Positions 25,140 through 36,309 of a stretch of DNA of 64,000 nucleotides are shown here, one piece after another. The translations under genes were made by a program, and so were the position numbers. The notes under the pieces are model-generated. The model was not told the DNA's origin. It did no database searches and worked only from the letters and a program-made list of their open reading frames with translations. Numbering within the stretch: position 1 is the first letter of the stretch; the number at the start of each line of letters is the position of its first letter. The stretch lies in the NCBI GenBank assembly GCA_028023455.1, contig JAQFVV010006197.1:17357254-17421253 (forward strand), in the 5' to 3' direction. This stretch comes from Epiperipatus broadwayi (lineage: Eukaryota; Onychophora; Udeonychophora; Euonychophora; Peripatidae).

Positions 25140-25151
25140 CTCATCCCTTTT
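25140..25151 (-). promoter_or_regulatory. polypurine tract of element 1
   Basis: On the minus strand aaaagggatgag directly precedes the 3' LTR, as expected for the primer of plus-strand DNA synthesis in LTR elements. Confidence 0.65.
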
Positions 25152-25762
25152 ACATTTTTTCAAATCATGTAGTCTTTAAGATAGCTAGGTAGCTTCCATA
25201 ATCTTTGAGATTTACACCTTTCTGTTTTAAGATTACTATTCTCATGTATGATTGCTTTTTATTTTCACTATCTGTGCATCTTGTATTTAATTCTTCTATT
25301 TCTTCTTCAGTCTTTTGGTTGGTTTTCCTTTCCTCCACTAATCTCTTAACTTAATCCTATATACAGTATGTAGGTAAACTGTTATTTGTTACTCACTGCT
25401 GTATATAATTTATATGGTGACAGAATTGTATGCCTACTTCTGATTCTATGAATACAATTTTATTTTAAAGTACTTTCATTATGATGCCTGGTATCCATTT
25501 TTTCTTAATGAAATCTCTGACCCAAATGTTTGGGTCCACTGTAAATTCTTTGCATTCCCCTATCCAGAGTTTTATAGAATCAAATTACAGGCATAATAAT
25601 GACAGTTTGGTTCTTAGTTTACAGTCTAGTAACTTTTCTTCTGGTGAAATCCATATTGATGTTATAGGTATATAATATTGGTATAGCATTACTGTCAGTA
25701 GTGTTTCATGGACTTGCAGGGACTCTGACTTGTTAAGGGATTGTTTTAGCTGGTGTACTGAC
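25152..25762 (-). other. 3' internal region of element 1
   Basis: Sequence between the integrase core and the 3' LTR. It should hold the integrase C-terminus, but no motif is recognisable. The plus-strand frame at 25481-25675 is antisense and has no recognisable product. Confidence 0.5.
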
Positions 25763-26200
25763 TTTTCAGCTAATACTTTTAACTCTGGATGATAAGGTGG
25801 AGTATAAATGTATTTGATACTCTACTCCTCCATAAAGTTTTTAAATTGTTCAGATGTAAATCCAGAAGCAACTGTTACTAGACTTTCTGGATTTCCATGG
25901 AAAGCAAAAATCTCTAAGAATTAATATCATTTCATTGGAGCCTGCATTTTTAATCAATCATATTCTATCCAGTTAGAGTATGAGTCAATCATAATTAAAA
26001 GTAGATGCCCTCTGAAGGGCCCTGCATGGTCCATGTGAAACTTGTTGCCATGGTTTAGTTGTGATTATCCATGAAGTATATATTCATGTTTTCTGGTATG
26101 CATTTGAATGTCATTTTATACATACATTTACAGTGCTTTCAATGTCTTTATATATTGCTGGCCATCATACATAGGAATTTTTCAAAGCCTTAGCTCATAA
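25763..26200 (-). pseudogene. integrase relic of element 1
   Basis: Minus-strand pieces in order: WPAIYKDI and VNVCIK near 26110-26180, matching the end of the zinc-binding N-terminal domain; TWTMQGPSEG near 26010-26030 (family: H.D..GP..G); FAFHGNPESLVTVASGFTSE near 25840-25910; and TPPYHPELKVLAE near 25763-25805. The second catalytic Asp (family VTDNG) is Val, and stops interrupt the frame. Joins viral-type cDNA to host DNA in living relatives; inactive here. Confidence 0.8.
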
Positions 26201-26680
26201 AATTTCTGGATTATCAATTTTAAAATCTCTGGGAGACCTTGAATTGGTAGCATCACTTGATCATCTATCAGTATGCATAGCTTATTTATCAACATTTGGT
26301 CTCAATTTGCAGAACACTGGGAGTTAGCTGGGTCATTTATTTGACTATCCATCCATTGCATATTTTGATAGCAATGGATGATCCTTTATTTGATCATCTA
26401 TTACATATCTAATTACATAGAAGCTTATATCCATCATCTGCTTTAGTCCATTTTGCTACCATCTTGCTATTCAAAGCATTTGATTTCCACACATCTATAT
26501 AATTTATGGAATTCTATCCTGTTATAGTTTTTCCATTATTATTTGTGATAGTTTATGAGCATGTATTATAAGACTATCTTTCCTGTATTCAAATGTATAA
26601 TCATATCCAAATAATATTTCATCCAATGTAGCATGTGTGGACTCAAGTGATCATGTAATTGTTTTGATCTTGGAAAAAAT
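26201..26680 (-). other. RNase H-integrase linker of element 1, degenerate
   Basis: By position this encoded the spacer between RNase H and integrase. No motif is legible. Confidence 0.45.
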
Positions 26681-27800
26681 TCCCAGAAATGATTTATGGT
26701 CGGTGATAACTGTAAAATTTCTTTTATATAGATAGTGACAGAACTTTTTGATCCCCAAAAATGATTTCTATTTGTTCAACCCTTGATAATGTTCTTGAAG
26801 CATAAGATAAAGGCCATTCACCTTCATTTGTAGAGTGCCTTATTACTTCTCCCACTCCATACTCTGATGCTTCAGTGATCAATATTACCTGTACATTGTT
26901 ATTATAGTTTATTAGTAAGGACATCTGATCTGGTGTCAACAAACTTTTTGTGTTGATGAACTCTATCTTCATGGATTTTGTCCCAGCTCCACTTTTGATT
27001 TTTCTCTAATAACTAATATAGCTCCCTGGCTACATGTGCTTTTCTTTTAAGAAAATATTCAAAATATCCAATAAGGCCAGAAAAGATTCTAATTCTTTGA
27101 TGTTCTGATGTGTTTTTGCATTTTTAATGGCTCATACCTTTACAGGAATTGACTTTTTTACCACTACTGGATATTATATCTCTTACAAATTTAATTTCAG
27201 AAGTATTCCAGATATATTTTTCTTCATTGAATCTGACTCTTAATTTTGCAAGCTTCTCATAAACTTCATGAATCTTACTCTGAAGTTTACTCTCTGATTT
27301 GATCATTATTAAAATATCATTAAAGTAAGATATCATGGCATTTATCCCTGAGTAATTGGTCTATATTTGATTGAAAAATATTTGGTGTGGTAATCCCGAA
27401 TGACCCAATTGGTTGTATTTAAATAGGCCAAGAGGTGTAGTTAGTGTTAAAATCTCTGCTGACTTTTCTATTACCGGTGTTTGGTTGAATGCAGTATTCA
27501 GATCTAATCTTGCATAGTGAGTAGCTCCCTCAACTGTGGTTAGGACTTTGTGCACATTTGATACTGGGTAATTACTTTTATTTAAAGCTGGGTTGACATA
27601 CAGTAATTACCACAGGTACATATACTGCCATCTGACTTAATAATGATTATTATAGGTATAGCCCATTCCAAATTTTCAGTGGGTATTAATACAGTTTTAT
27701 TTTTTAATTCTTCCAGTGCATTAGCCAGTTTTACATATGGAACCTTCCATGGTTTACACATCATAAGTTTTGCATTCTCTTTCAGTTGCATTTCAACTGG
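26681..27800 (-). pseudogene. reverse transcriptase and RNase H relic of element 1
   Basis: Pieces of a Ty3-type pol on the minus strand, in several frames. RT: LEWAIPI and SICTCGNY near 27600-27690 (family: RICGDY); HYARLDLNTAFNQ near 27480-27530 (family: F..LDL..AY.Q); TPLGLFKYNQLGHSGLP near 27380-27440; then ISYFNDILIM near 27310-27336 where YxDDIL is expected, the first Asp being Asn. RNase H: SEYGVGEVIRH, GEWPLSYASRTLSRVEQ near 26780-26870 (family: PIA.ASRTLS..E) and FTVITDHKSFLGIFSK near 26660-26720. Domain order and spacing agree with Ty3/gypsy elements. Frameshifts and stops make it non-functional. Confidence 0.88.
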
Positions 27801-27889
27801 TTTTGTTCTGGTTTCCCCTAATTTTGTTAAAATAATGATGGAAATGAATTGTGTATTTCTGTTTCAATCATAATTTTCTTTACCAAGTT

Positions 27890-28210
27890 ATTTTAGTGTC
27901 CATAGACTTAAACCAGTTTCTTCCAATTACAGGGTTTGTTTTTCACAACATAATGTACAATGAAAGATAGGCAATTTTACCATCTATTTGTACCAGAACA
28001 ATAACTTTTCCAACTATTTCAATGTTCTTTTTGTTTATATATTTTGTTATCAGTTTCTAAATTAATAGTTTTATTGTGAAATTGCAGTATTGCCTTCCAA
28101 CCATTAAGGTCATTCCAGAACCACTGACGATTTCCATGGCAACAGGTCCATCACATATTTTAACTGTCAGCATTATTTGATTATTATTTACAATTTTCAC
28201 ATTTTTAAAT
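27890..28210 (-). pseudogene. retropepsin relic of element 1
   Basis: Minus-strand reading includes PVAMEIVSGSGMTLMVG near 28110-28140, where Ty3-type proteases have ME.DSGA...L, and NPVIGRNWF near 27905-27935, matching the family LLGRNWL. The catalytic Asp is replaced by Val. It lies between the gag knuckle and RT as expected. Stops interrupt it. Confidence 0.72.
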
Positions 28211-28319
28211 TCTATTTGTTCATTATTTCAGGTAACTGATTTGTTGAATTTAAATTTTTTTTCTCGCTTTTTGGTTATTTTTATTCACTTCAGCCAAGTC
28301 ACTTATTTTTCTGCAATTT

Positions 28320-28523
28320 TTAAAATTTTTTATTTTTCCATTTACACGTTCTAGCTAAGTGTCCAAACTTTTCGCACTTGTAATAATTGGTTTCATTTCC
28401 ATTTGTTTTAATGTTTATTTGATGCCATTCCCACACTGTTGCAATCTGAAACTGTTTTGATTGCTCCATAGCAGCTTCATGGATGAGATCCATTTTGATA
28501 ATAGCTGTTCTCAGAGCCTCCAA
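28320..28523 (-). pseudogene. gag C-terminal fragment with zinc knuckle, element 1
   Basis: A 67-codon minus-strand frame beginning EALRTAIIKMDLIHEAAMEQ, which resembles the helical end of Ty3-type gag (family: A..IA...E.A), and ending YYKCEKFGHLARTCKWK. The knuckle normally reads C-x2-C-x4-H-x4-C; here the first Cys is Tyr, with the later C, H and C kept. 28524-29090 should encode the rest of gag and 5' leader but is unreadable. Confidence 0.75.
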
Positions 28524-29090
28524 TCAGACATGCCCTATAAAAATCGTAGCAGCCTTTTCTAAATAATTTCCGAAAAAAAAAAAAAAAACAATTTTCCCCT
28601 AATTCTTGTAATTCAATATTGAATTCATGAAATGTTTTGTCTTTAATTTATCTGGAATTCTAAAAATGGTATGCTACATGTTTAGTAAGTTTGAGGTCAG
28701 AATATTTTTTTAATATGCCCTGTAATTCTGAATATTGCAATTCTTTGGGGTTTTTTAGGATTGCATAAATGATTTGCTATTTGGATTATATCTAGGCCTG
28801 CAAAATATAACACAGTGGCGATTTTTATCTCATCCTTTTCAATATTCTTTATTAAAAAGTCTTTCTATGCATGTCAAATTATTCAATATTAATCTGTACC
28901 TTAATTTATATTAGTATTGGCATCACCTAATAATTTACAGATTTCTGAATACTATTTTTCATGTTGTTTAAGTAATTCTTGGTATTTTAATGGTTTGTAG
29001 GATCTTAAAAATTTATTTTTTGCATTAATTAACATGCTCTTAGAATTCCAAAAGTAAATCAACTGTGCAAACTATTGCACATTGAGTTGC
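28524..29090 (-). other. degenerate gag and leader region of element 1
   Basis: Position between the 5' LTR and the zinc-knuckle fragment implies gag. An A-run near 28574-28589 and multiple stops leave no legible domain. The first bases after the LTR on the minus strand (gcaactcaatgtgc) do not start with the usual TGG of a tRNA primer site. Confidence 0.5.
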
Positions 29091-29540
29091 TGTGTATAAT
29101 TGTTTGAGAGGTTACTCCAGCAATCAAATATATAATATTGGGGTTCTTACAACTTTTAAATCTCTGAGACTCTTTTTGGAACTTCAGTAGGACATTGCAT
29201 TAGGATTTTGACTCCTCTGCTGAAAGTATCTTGTTGCCTTTTTCCTTGAGTCTTGTATTCCTCTTAGGCTGCTTTAGCTCTTTTCCTAATGTATCCTCTT
29301 GCCGGCCTTCTTCTTGGCTTTTGAACCGCTGATTTAGATTTTGGGGGATTTATATTATGAGCTGTTATTGTTCTCTAAAGTATAAATTTAATTAATAAAG
29401 TTTCTAAATTTCAAAGATTATGGGGAATTTCTTTATCAGATAAAATTTGTAACTTTAATTCCCCCCAGGAATTTTTTAATTTGGCGAATTAAAATTATTT
29501 TAATTTTTTTTAACCAAAATGGGTATATATATATATAGCA
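29091..29540 (-). repeat. 5' LTR of element 1
   Basis: Counterpart of 24626-25139. Ends in tatagca at 29540, immediately before the atcat target duplication. Confidence 0.9.
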
Positions 29541-29552
29541 ATCATACAAATC

Positions 29553-29657
29553 TGTCAAGTGTTGGTGGCCGAGTGGTTAACACAGCTGCCTTACAAGCAG
29601 TTGTTCCGGGGATCGCTTCCCAGCTGACGCTTTGACACATAAAAAAAATTAAAAATT
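29553..29657 (+). mobile_element. tRNA-derived SINE with 9-bp TSD
   Basis: Begins with a good A box (ggtggccgagtggttaa), then a four-pair arm with a seven-base loop (ctgc-cttacaa-gcag), then a degenerate B box (ggggatcgcttcc), then gctttgacacat and an A-rich tail. It is flanked by the direct repeat atacaaatc (29544-29552 and 29658-29666). The A box is of Leu/Ser tRNA type. It shares head and tail features with the SINE at 53.65 kb. There is no proper acceptor stem, so it is a retroposon and not a tRNA gene. Confidence 0.8.
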
Positions 29658-29666
29658 ATACAAATC

Positions 29667-30340
29667 GCTTTTTTTTTATACAATCTATTTTTAGGAGCAA
29701 TGATTCCCTATTTTTTCTACTTCTGGGCCATATATTGAAACTATCAAGTAATTAGTGGGCACTACAACTCACATTAAAGATAGTCAAAAATTAATTTGAA
29801 GTTGCAAATTATATACAACTATCTAATAATCTATTGATTACTCAAGTTTACAATAGATGGCCTTGGAGTAGAGTAATTTACTAATTCTAAAAGTACACGT
29901 TTGAATATAATCAGATCAAATCATATGATTTTTAAAAATTAATATCCTATTTTCTAATAATAATCACTTTTTTTTGGTATAAGGCCATTCTCTCTTATTC
30001 GATTTATTTATTTTATCTTTACATTTCTCTATATTCCCTCAAAGAATATTTTCAAGTTATATTCATTTTTAGCACACACATACTCCCTCCATCTGGATTA
30101 TTAAAATATACTTACTAATTGATTTTCAAACATTTTATATATATATAATATTTTATAGATTTTATGGCATCGATGAGTTGTTCATTTAAAATTTTATTGT
30201 TTATTTTTCAGAAGTCCTATCTCAAATTTCTACACAGTCCACTTTATTTAATTCTTTTTTTTTTTCTAATATCAAAATAACTTCATAAACTTTTCACCAT
30301 TTTTGTTTTCCTGAAGATTTGTGATGATGGTGTTTTAGTT
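29667..30340. other. AT-rich spacer, no gene seen
   Basis: No coding or RNA motif is recognised. Confidence 0.55.
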
Positions 30341-30535
30341 GTATTTGTATATTGGACTATTTCCATCATATAATGAGTGCTGAATGTCTTTAGAAAAATT
30401 TAACTTTATTTAAATATTCCAAAGAGTATTGAATGTCTTTAGAAAATTTAACTTTATTTAAATATTCAAAATACATTCAACTGTATGCTCATATTAGATG
30501 ATGGAAATAGTCCTCCAATATGTAAATACAATTGT
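30341..30535. mobile_element. MITE2 copy 2 with internal duplication
   Basis: Same ends as 6410-6590: gactatttccatcat at the left and gatgatggaaatagtc at the right. One interior arm segment (gaatgtctttagaaaa followed by tttaactttatttaaatatt) is tandemly repeated at about 30388-30465. Confidence 0.8.
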
Positions 30536-31599
30536 CACCATTTTCTTTTTATTTGTAATTTTACTTCTTTCATTTTACAAACAGGCCTTAAAATTTGAAT
30601 ACATAATACATATAATTTCCTATCTTTCTGGATAGAAAATTATTTATTATTAATTATTGTATTATATTTATTTGCTGTGATGATCTACAACACATTCACT
30701 CTTATTGTCATGATATCTAATAAAATATTGGACTTAGTTTTTTTTTTTTTTTGCATTTACAATGATTATTTACGACTTTTCTTCAGAGTTTTGATAGCTT
30801 TTAACTAAAAAAATTAAATAAAAAAAAGTATTAAAAAAAATGTAAAAAAAGAATGTGATATTTATTGTGATAACATAGTAAGAGCATTGACGTCATCCAA
30901 TTTTTAGTTCTACAATTATAGCTATACTATTTCTTGATGAAGCAATCTTCATTGGAATAAAAAAAAAATACATCACTAATTTTGATAACCTATACAAAAA
31001 AACTGAGAAGTTGGCTTTTAAGATATGATTTTACTTTTAGTCCTCTGGAGATCTAGACCTGATTATTTTTTTATAAGTTGAATTAGTTGTCCAGATCTAA
31101 GTAGAAAAAAATAATAAACACGTTTCACATGTTCTGTTTTCAGTAAATGTCAAGTTGAAAATAAAATAACTAATATGTAATGAATTGCAAAAAAAAAAAA
31201 AAATTGCTATTATCTAAAAGATCTTTTGAAGCCTTAAAGAAACTGAGTAATATAAATTCTTTATGTTCATTTCATACATTATTGTCATTGCAGCTGTTAT
31301 ATGATTATTATCATAACCAACATACACCATCCAGCATGATGAGTTTGCTGACTTTATCTCTAAGATCAAGAAATAGTGCAGTCTATATTGTCACTTGCCT
31401 GACAACTTTTAACTGAAAAATCAGTTGTTTTTTTGAAGGCAGAATAAATGTGGATGTGAATGAACTTTTTTAAATAGATATTTTCAATTATGATAGATAA
31501 GCTGTAAAGTCATCAGATAAAACAGTGGTTGGTGACTGAAGACTGAGAATGCTAAGACTCCCCTGCTTTATATCCAAAATGCCATTCAATGACAATTTT
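30536..31599. other. AT-rich spacer, possible LINE 5' remnants
   Basis: 30536-31180 shows nothing beyond A/T runs. 31180-31416 has a 78-codon plus frame that lies upstream of the LINE endonuclease and may be a remnant of the same element, but no motif is recognisable. Confidence 0.4.
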
Positions 31600-32230
31600 T
31601 TATTTAGATATTTACAATTGCAGATAACATTTGAGTGAAAAAAGATGGCATGAATTGGAAAAACTATTTAATATAAGTGGTTTTTCATTACTTTATATTG
31701 GAAGCACAAATAGAATTGAATTCATTATAAACAAAAAGTGCAAGAACAACATTGTGGAGATTGGAGGTATTTCAAACAGTGATAAGATTAATTATTTAAC
31801 TTAATGGAAGATATCAACTACAGATGATTCAGGTTTATGTTCCAACAAATTCTCATTAGAATGAAAAAATGGATGATTTTTATATGGATGTACAAAAGGC
31901 TTTTGATTAGAACAAGTTATATTTTAAAATTGTCATAAAGACATTAATAATTAGAATTGATATGGCTTGATGATAGAAATGAGAGAAAACACATTCTGGA
32001 ATTCACAGAAAAATAAAAACTGTATTTTATGAATTCCTTTTTTGGGAAAAATGCTAAACACAAATGGAAATAGAAGCATTTAAATGAAGATACAGCAGAA
32101 TTAGATTATATTTTGACTAACAGAAAATGTACACATTTAAAAATGTACAATATTTTTAATAAATTTAATACATGAAGTGATTATCAATTAGTGTGTTCAA
32201 AAGTTATTAAGAAAATAGTATTTATAGATG
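31600..32230 (+). pseudogene. LINE APE-type endonuclease relic (LINE 1)
   Basis: Endonuclease half of a non-LTR retrotransposon ORF2. Plus-strand pieces in order: LYIGSTNRIEFIINKKCKNN near 31695-31750 (family: GVG.IV.KKLK..V); LQMIQVYVPTNSH from 31818 (family: II.VYAPTN) followed after a stop by MDDFYMDVQKAFD; and AELDYILTNRKC near 32098-32135 with NKFNT.SDYQLVCSKV, the conserved DY.L.N and SDH.LV blocks at the end of the domain. The catalytic His of SDH is Tyr. The middle, including the GDFN block, is not legible. Resembles the CFDP2-like endonucleases of LINEs common in invertebrates. Confidence 0.8.
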
Positions 32231-32639
32231 GTATTTGAAATATTCTAATGTATTTAAATTAGAACTTAAAAATCGTTTAAAATATTGTCAGACTTTGAAA
32301 GTAGTACAAATATGAATGAAATCAATAGGAAGATAACTGATAAACTTTTAAGAACTACAGCAAAAATAGCTTATATAAAAAAAGCAACTATATACCAGTA
32401 AATTTTCTACTAAGACAATATATAAAGAAAAGAATAAATATAAAATACATAAAAATGATCTATCAAGAAGAAGTGAATATCTAGAATTTTGTAAAATGGT
32501 AGAAAAAAAGGTAATAATGATATAAGAAAATATAATTGTGAATTAGCAACAAAAACTGTAGAAGACAATAAAAGTCTCAAAAGTGTAAAACATAATATTA
32601 AAAAAACATTTCTACAATGAAATGAAAAGATGAATCTAT
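32231..32639 (+). other. LINE 1 linker, degenerate
   Basis: Lys/Asn-rich reading with many stops between the endonuclease and RT parts of LINE 1. There is no motif. Confidence 0.5.
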
Positions 32640-33420
32640 TACTAAAAAGAGAGTGGACACCATGAAATGGGTGGAAGAGTTCTACAAAGAATTATATAGC
32701 AATAAAAACAATTGCCCAGCATTTAAAATAAAAAAGTGAGATATGCAATTAGATCTACAAAGAAAGGAAAAGCTCCAGGTAATGATAAAATTATAATCAA
32801 TATTTAAAAAAAAAAAAAAAAAACTGAAAAGTTGTTGGAAAAAGTTGTATATCAAATGTCTAAATGATATACATTTATCAGATGATTATAAGAATGTGGT
32901 AGTAATATTGATATTTAAAAAGGATAATAAAGAAAATATCAGTAATTGCAGACCTATCATATTTTTATCAGCTCTATACAAAATATTTACTAAGATAATT
33001 ACAACTTTTCTATAGTGAACTTTGGATTTTAATTAACCAAATGAACAAATTAGTTTAGAAGTGGTTTTAGTGTAGTAGGTTTCATCCAAGTATTGAGGAA
33101 AAATTATATGGAGGAACAATGAATATGAGTTCCAATATGCTTTGTTTTGTGGATTATTAAAAAACATTTGATTCTATATGCAGTTTCACAATGCTTAACA
33201 CATTAGATTATCAAGATATAGATATTGTTATATTCTGAAGAATATTTGTCAACATACAAATATTGAAAAAACTGGGTTGGCCATTGCTAGAAGAGATGAT
33301 AATAGATGGAAGGTTGAAGATTTAAATTGAATTTCAATGATTATAAAGACTTAGAAGACCAGATGTTAGATAATTGGCTAAATAATAGTTTACTGGTATG
33401 ATGTGAAAAAGGAAAGCTAG
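32640..33420 (+). pseudogene. LINE reverse transcriptase relic (LINE 1)
   Basis: Pieces of the RT: GKAPGNDKI near 32770 (family: KAPG.D.I), CRPIIFLSALYKIFTKI near 32950-33000 (family: YRPISLL....K..E.I), LDFNQPNEQ near 33025-33045 and FVDYXKTFDSI near 33147-33175 (family: DF.KAFD). The region that should contain the catalytic YADD is missing; the sequence jumps to RDDNRWKVEDL near 33294-33330, matching the C-terminal RW.GH...D.RW block. The element is thus internally deleted as well as frameshifted. The last ~60 bp are unassigned. Confidence 0.8.
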
Positions 33421-33720
33421 AGACCAGTGAAACTGAATTAAACTTGGAGACTTTCATCCTACACTGGTTTGATAAGGTTGAAAATGATAAGTTCAATATT
33501 AGGCCTCATGATGCTTAAAGTTTAGTGCATCTGTCTTCTATGCCCATAATCTGTAATTTTAATTTTGGCCAGGTCAACTTTTTAAAGTCATAAACAGGTT
33601 TAGTTATGCACTATTAATTGATAAATAGGATCTTTCTATTATTAACTAAAAGACAAAAGTAAAAATTGCTATCCAGTGCCTATTCATCTTAAGTCTTGGA
33701 GCTGAAAGCACTTCACTTAG
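33421..33720. other. spacer after LINE 1
   Basis: No gene or clear repeat; may include the LINE 3' untranslated region. Confidence 0.45.
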
Positions 33721-34515
33721 GCCTTTGGATTTGATGTCTACCTCCAACAACCACCTTTTACCTTTTTAGTTAATTACAAAGTTATGAGCCCCAATTGAAA
33801 ACACAATATTTTCAATTCAAGCTAATTTACTTGTATAATTGTACAAATATGAACCCAGTTCTGTATTTACATATTTTGATATCTTTAGTTTTTTTTATGA
33901 CTATAGTCAACAATGTCCTTTGGCTAGATTTGATATTAAATCACTATAATAACATATGATCAATATTTTTTATGCTTGCACAATCTGTTTACACAATAGC
34001 AATTTTCTCTATACAACATTGCATTAGAACCAAAGATTTAGATGCAATGCTCTCACATTCTATGCTCCTCATTGATGAAAGCCATAAAGCTAGAAACTAG
34101 TCTGGGGATATTGGATGAGTAGGCACTAGATAGGCACTAGATATGGATTTTAATGCACTAACTTTTTAGAATGCTTGATTACTATCGTTTGCATTAAGTA
34201 GCAATATTATTTATAAAAAGTTGTTACTATGTTAACAGATTGTAGACATGTGATGTTATAGTAGTTTAATACCAATCCTAAACAAAGGGTGATGGTGGCT
34301 ATGGTTATTAAAAAACTAGCAGCTTCAAAATTTATAAATATTGAGCTGGAATTAAATCTGTAGGACATAAGCAAATTAGCTTGGATTGAAATATTATTGC
34401 ATTTTCACTTCAGACTCGTAGCTTTATAGTTAACTAAAAAGGTAAAAGATGGCATCTGGAGGGATGCAGTAGTTATAGTTAAATAAAAAGGTAAAAGGTG
34501 GCTGCTGGAGAGATG
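33721..34515. mobile_element. large foldback structure enclosing an FB copy
   Basis: About 33721-33840 and 34365-34515 form inverted repeats: the left contains accttttacctttttagtta, the right taactaaaaaggtaaaag, and the match extends through aaattagcttg/caagctaattt. The right arm has a ~47-bp tandem duplication (two copies of aaaaaggtaaaag with ggagggatgcagtag or ggagagatgcagtag). Between the arms lies FB copy c. No coding content is seen. It may be a foldback transposon or a pair of inverted repeat insertions. Confidence 0.65.
34034..34160 (+). repeat. FB foldback-repeat copy c, core only
   Basis: Contains the conserved core: agatgcaatgctctca, then ctcctcattgatga, then agctagaaactagtctgggg and ggatgagtaggcactagat. 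The ctccatacag-type terminal arms are absent. Confidence 0.8.
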
Positions 34516-35147
34516 CAGTAGATCCAAAAACAAAAATAACTGGATAACCTGTTGATGCATTGACTGTAAAATCCAAACAAGATTTATTATGATGTGATTA
34601 TTACCAATAGTGAGAGAAATATTAAGGTCATGGTTTTAATTTTCTTTATACTTCCATTCTCTAATTTACATTAGAATTTAAAATAACAAGACTGTAATTT
34701 TACAAAATGCTAATAGCAACTATACTTTTTTATTTGCATTATCCACAAGAAGACTTGACTAAACCAAAATTAAAATGTAAAAACATATGCAGAACATATT
34801 TGAAAGATTTCACAGTTATTCTGATTTATAAGAAACATTTGTTCCATAACTACAATTATAAATAAAACAATTTTATATCTAAAGATATCACTTGAAAAAG
34901 AAATATCAAGAGATCTTATATCTGATCAATAAAACAATTGGGTATTCACATAAATTAACTACCAGAGGTTATGTATTTATACTCACTTTTTTTATAATTG
35001 TTTAATAAGATAGTAACAAAGAAACAACTTTCTAAAGTTTATTTCAGATATTTTAGATAGGTAATATAAAACAAAACAAAAACAATTAAACATTATATGA
35101 TCTCAGCTAACATACTACATTTATAAATTTAAGAAATCAATTGGTAC
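34516..35147. other. AT-rich spacer, no gene seen
   Basis: No recognisable gene, RNA or repeat pair. Confidence 0.5.
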
Positions 35148-35860
35148 TGTTATGTCCTGGAAGTACTTAAAATCCCAGCCAGACTGTGTAAATATTAATA
35201 ATACAATGTCACAAGTTTAGTAACAAAGTATTTATTTAACATTAATAGAAAATGTAAAAAAAAAATAATAAAGAAATTGAAAGTTCTTTCTGATAAAATA
35301 AGTCCCTAGTGATGTTTAGCATTTCACATACCAAGGATGAGATTAAATATACATTTTGTGTTCAAATTTTACAGTCACTTTAAACACAGTTGTGCTTGAT
35401 TCAGTTAGTTATATAACTGTAATTTTTAATACAATATTCTTCTGGAAATTTAAATTTTCCTTTATTTGGCAATCCATATATTTCTTTAAACACATCAAAC
35501 TCTGTAGATGTTTATGACACACACTGTTCAGGCATAACATTAGTTTTAGCACAGCTACTAACTTCTTGCTACTATCAGACTGATTCCTTTTTTATTATCC
35601 TATTGATAGCCCATTTAACACACAATCAACAAAGCATTATTTATGATATGGGAGGTGAAGTTATATGTCATTCAAATTTTATATAAATGACTAATTTACA
35701 TACAATTTTGTTCATTTTTATTTTCAAATTTTGAAAGGCATGTATGTAGATTTTTCTACAGTAGTTAACTGAAGTGGTTAAATATTGAAATAATTTGTAT
35801 GTATTTTTAAATATTAATAAATGATCTTTATTTACAATATATACCTTATTTTCACAGACA
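35148..35860 (-). repeat. 3' LTR of element 2
   Basis: Aligns with 39472-40123, sharing strings such as gtgatgtttagcatttca (39649 region: gtggtgtttagcatttca), tattcttctggaaattt and aataaatgatctttatttac. Longer than its partner because of small insertions in the middle. Confidence 0.88.
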
Positions 35861-35880
35861 TTTCAATCCTTTCCCTACTC
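35861..35880 (-). promoter_or_regulatory. polypurine tract of element 2
   Basis: On the minus strand gagtagggaaaggattgaaa immediately precedes the LTR, a purine-rich run in the place of the plus-strand primer. Confidence 0.6.
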
Positions 35881-36309
35881 TTGAAATATATAATCCTTAA
35901 GTTTAGCAGGTGATTTACATATGCATGAAGCTTTACGAAAAAAAAATTTCCCCTCCATTGAAGTAGTTATACTTTGTTCTTCATTACTTATATGAACCTT
36001 ATTGTGATCATTTATTTGTTTTTGCTCTTTATCACTTTTATAATCAGCAGATAAAGTATATTTTTTCTCTACTTCTATCTCAAGATTTTTTTCAGGTTGT
36101 TTGGGGCACATTTTTATCAAAAACTTATTAATGTGTCTTTTCATCTCCTTTCTGTTTTCTAATTTAATGAGTTCTAATTGTCTAAACAAAGTCTGCAATA
36201 TCACTCCTGGCAACCTTTTGCTTTTCAAAATGTCGCATATACATATACTTTCTATGATTTTGAATTTTTCATATTCAAAACTATTATTCTTCTCAATAGT
36301 CGTCAGCAT
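35875..36309 (-). pseudogene. integrase C-terminal or pol-tail frame of element 2
   Basis: The longest open frame in the window (144 codons; 145 with the stop). It follows the integrase core of the same element without an obvious break and ends against the polypurine tract, so it is the end of pol. It is charged (many Lys and Glu), with a middle piece RQLELIKLENRKEMKRHINK. I recognise no named domain; chromodomain-like residues are not visible. Confidence 0.55.

Larger units (their letters stand above)
24626..29540 (-). mobile_element. LTR retrotransposon, Ty3/gypsy type, element 1
   Basis: A 4.9-kb element with all structural parts: LTRs at 24626-25139 and 29091-29540, outer ends TG and CA, and a matching 5-bp target duplication atcat (24621-24625 and 29541-29545). 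On the minus strand the order is gag knuckle, protease, RT, RNase H, integrase, which is the Ty3/gypsy order. All reading frames are broken. The LTRs differ considerably in sequence and length (514 against 450 bp), so insertion is old. A purine-rich tract adjoins the 3' LTR; no TGG-type tRNA primer-binding site is obvious next to the 5' LTR. Confidence 0.92.

Noticed and set aside
27643-27873. 76-codon plus-strand frame
   Set aside because: It is antisense to the RT relic of element 1, whose minus-strand motifs are clear.
29559-29640. Functional tRNA gene on the plus strand
   Set aside because: The B box is degraded, there is no acceptor stem, and a target duplication with A-rich tail shows retroposition.
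31523-31545. cagtggttggtgactgaag as a hAT end
   Set aside because: There is no partner end or duplication; it is next to the LINE relic and more likely part of its degraded coding sequence.
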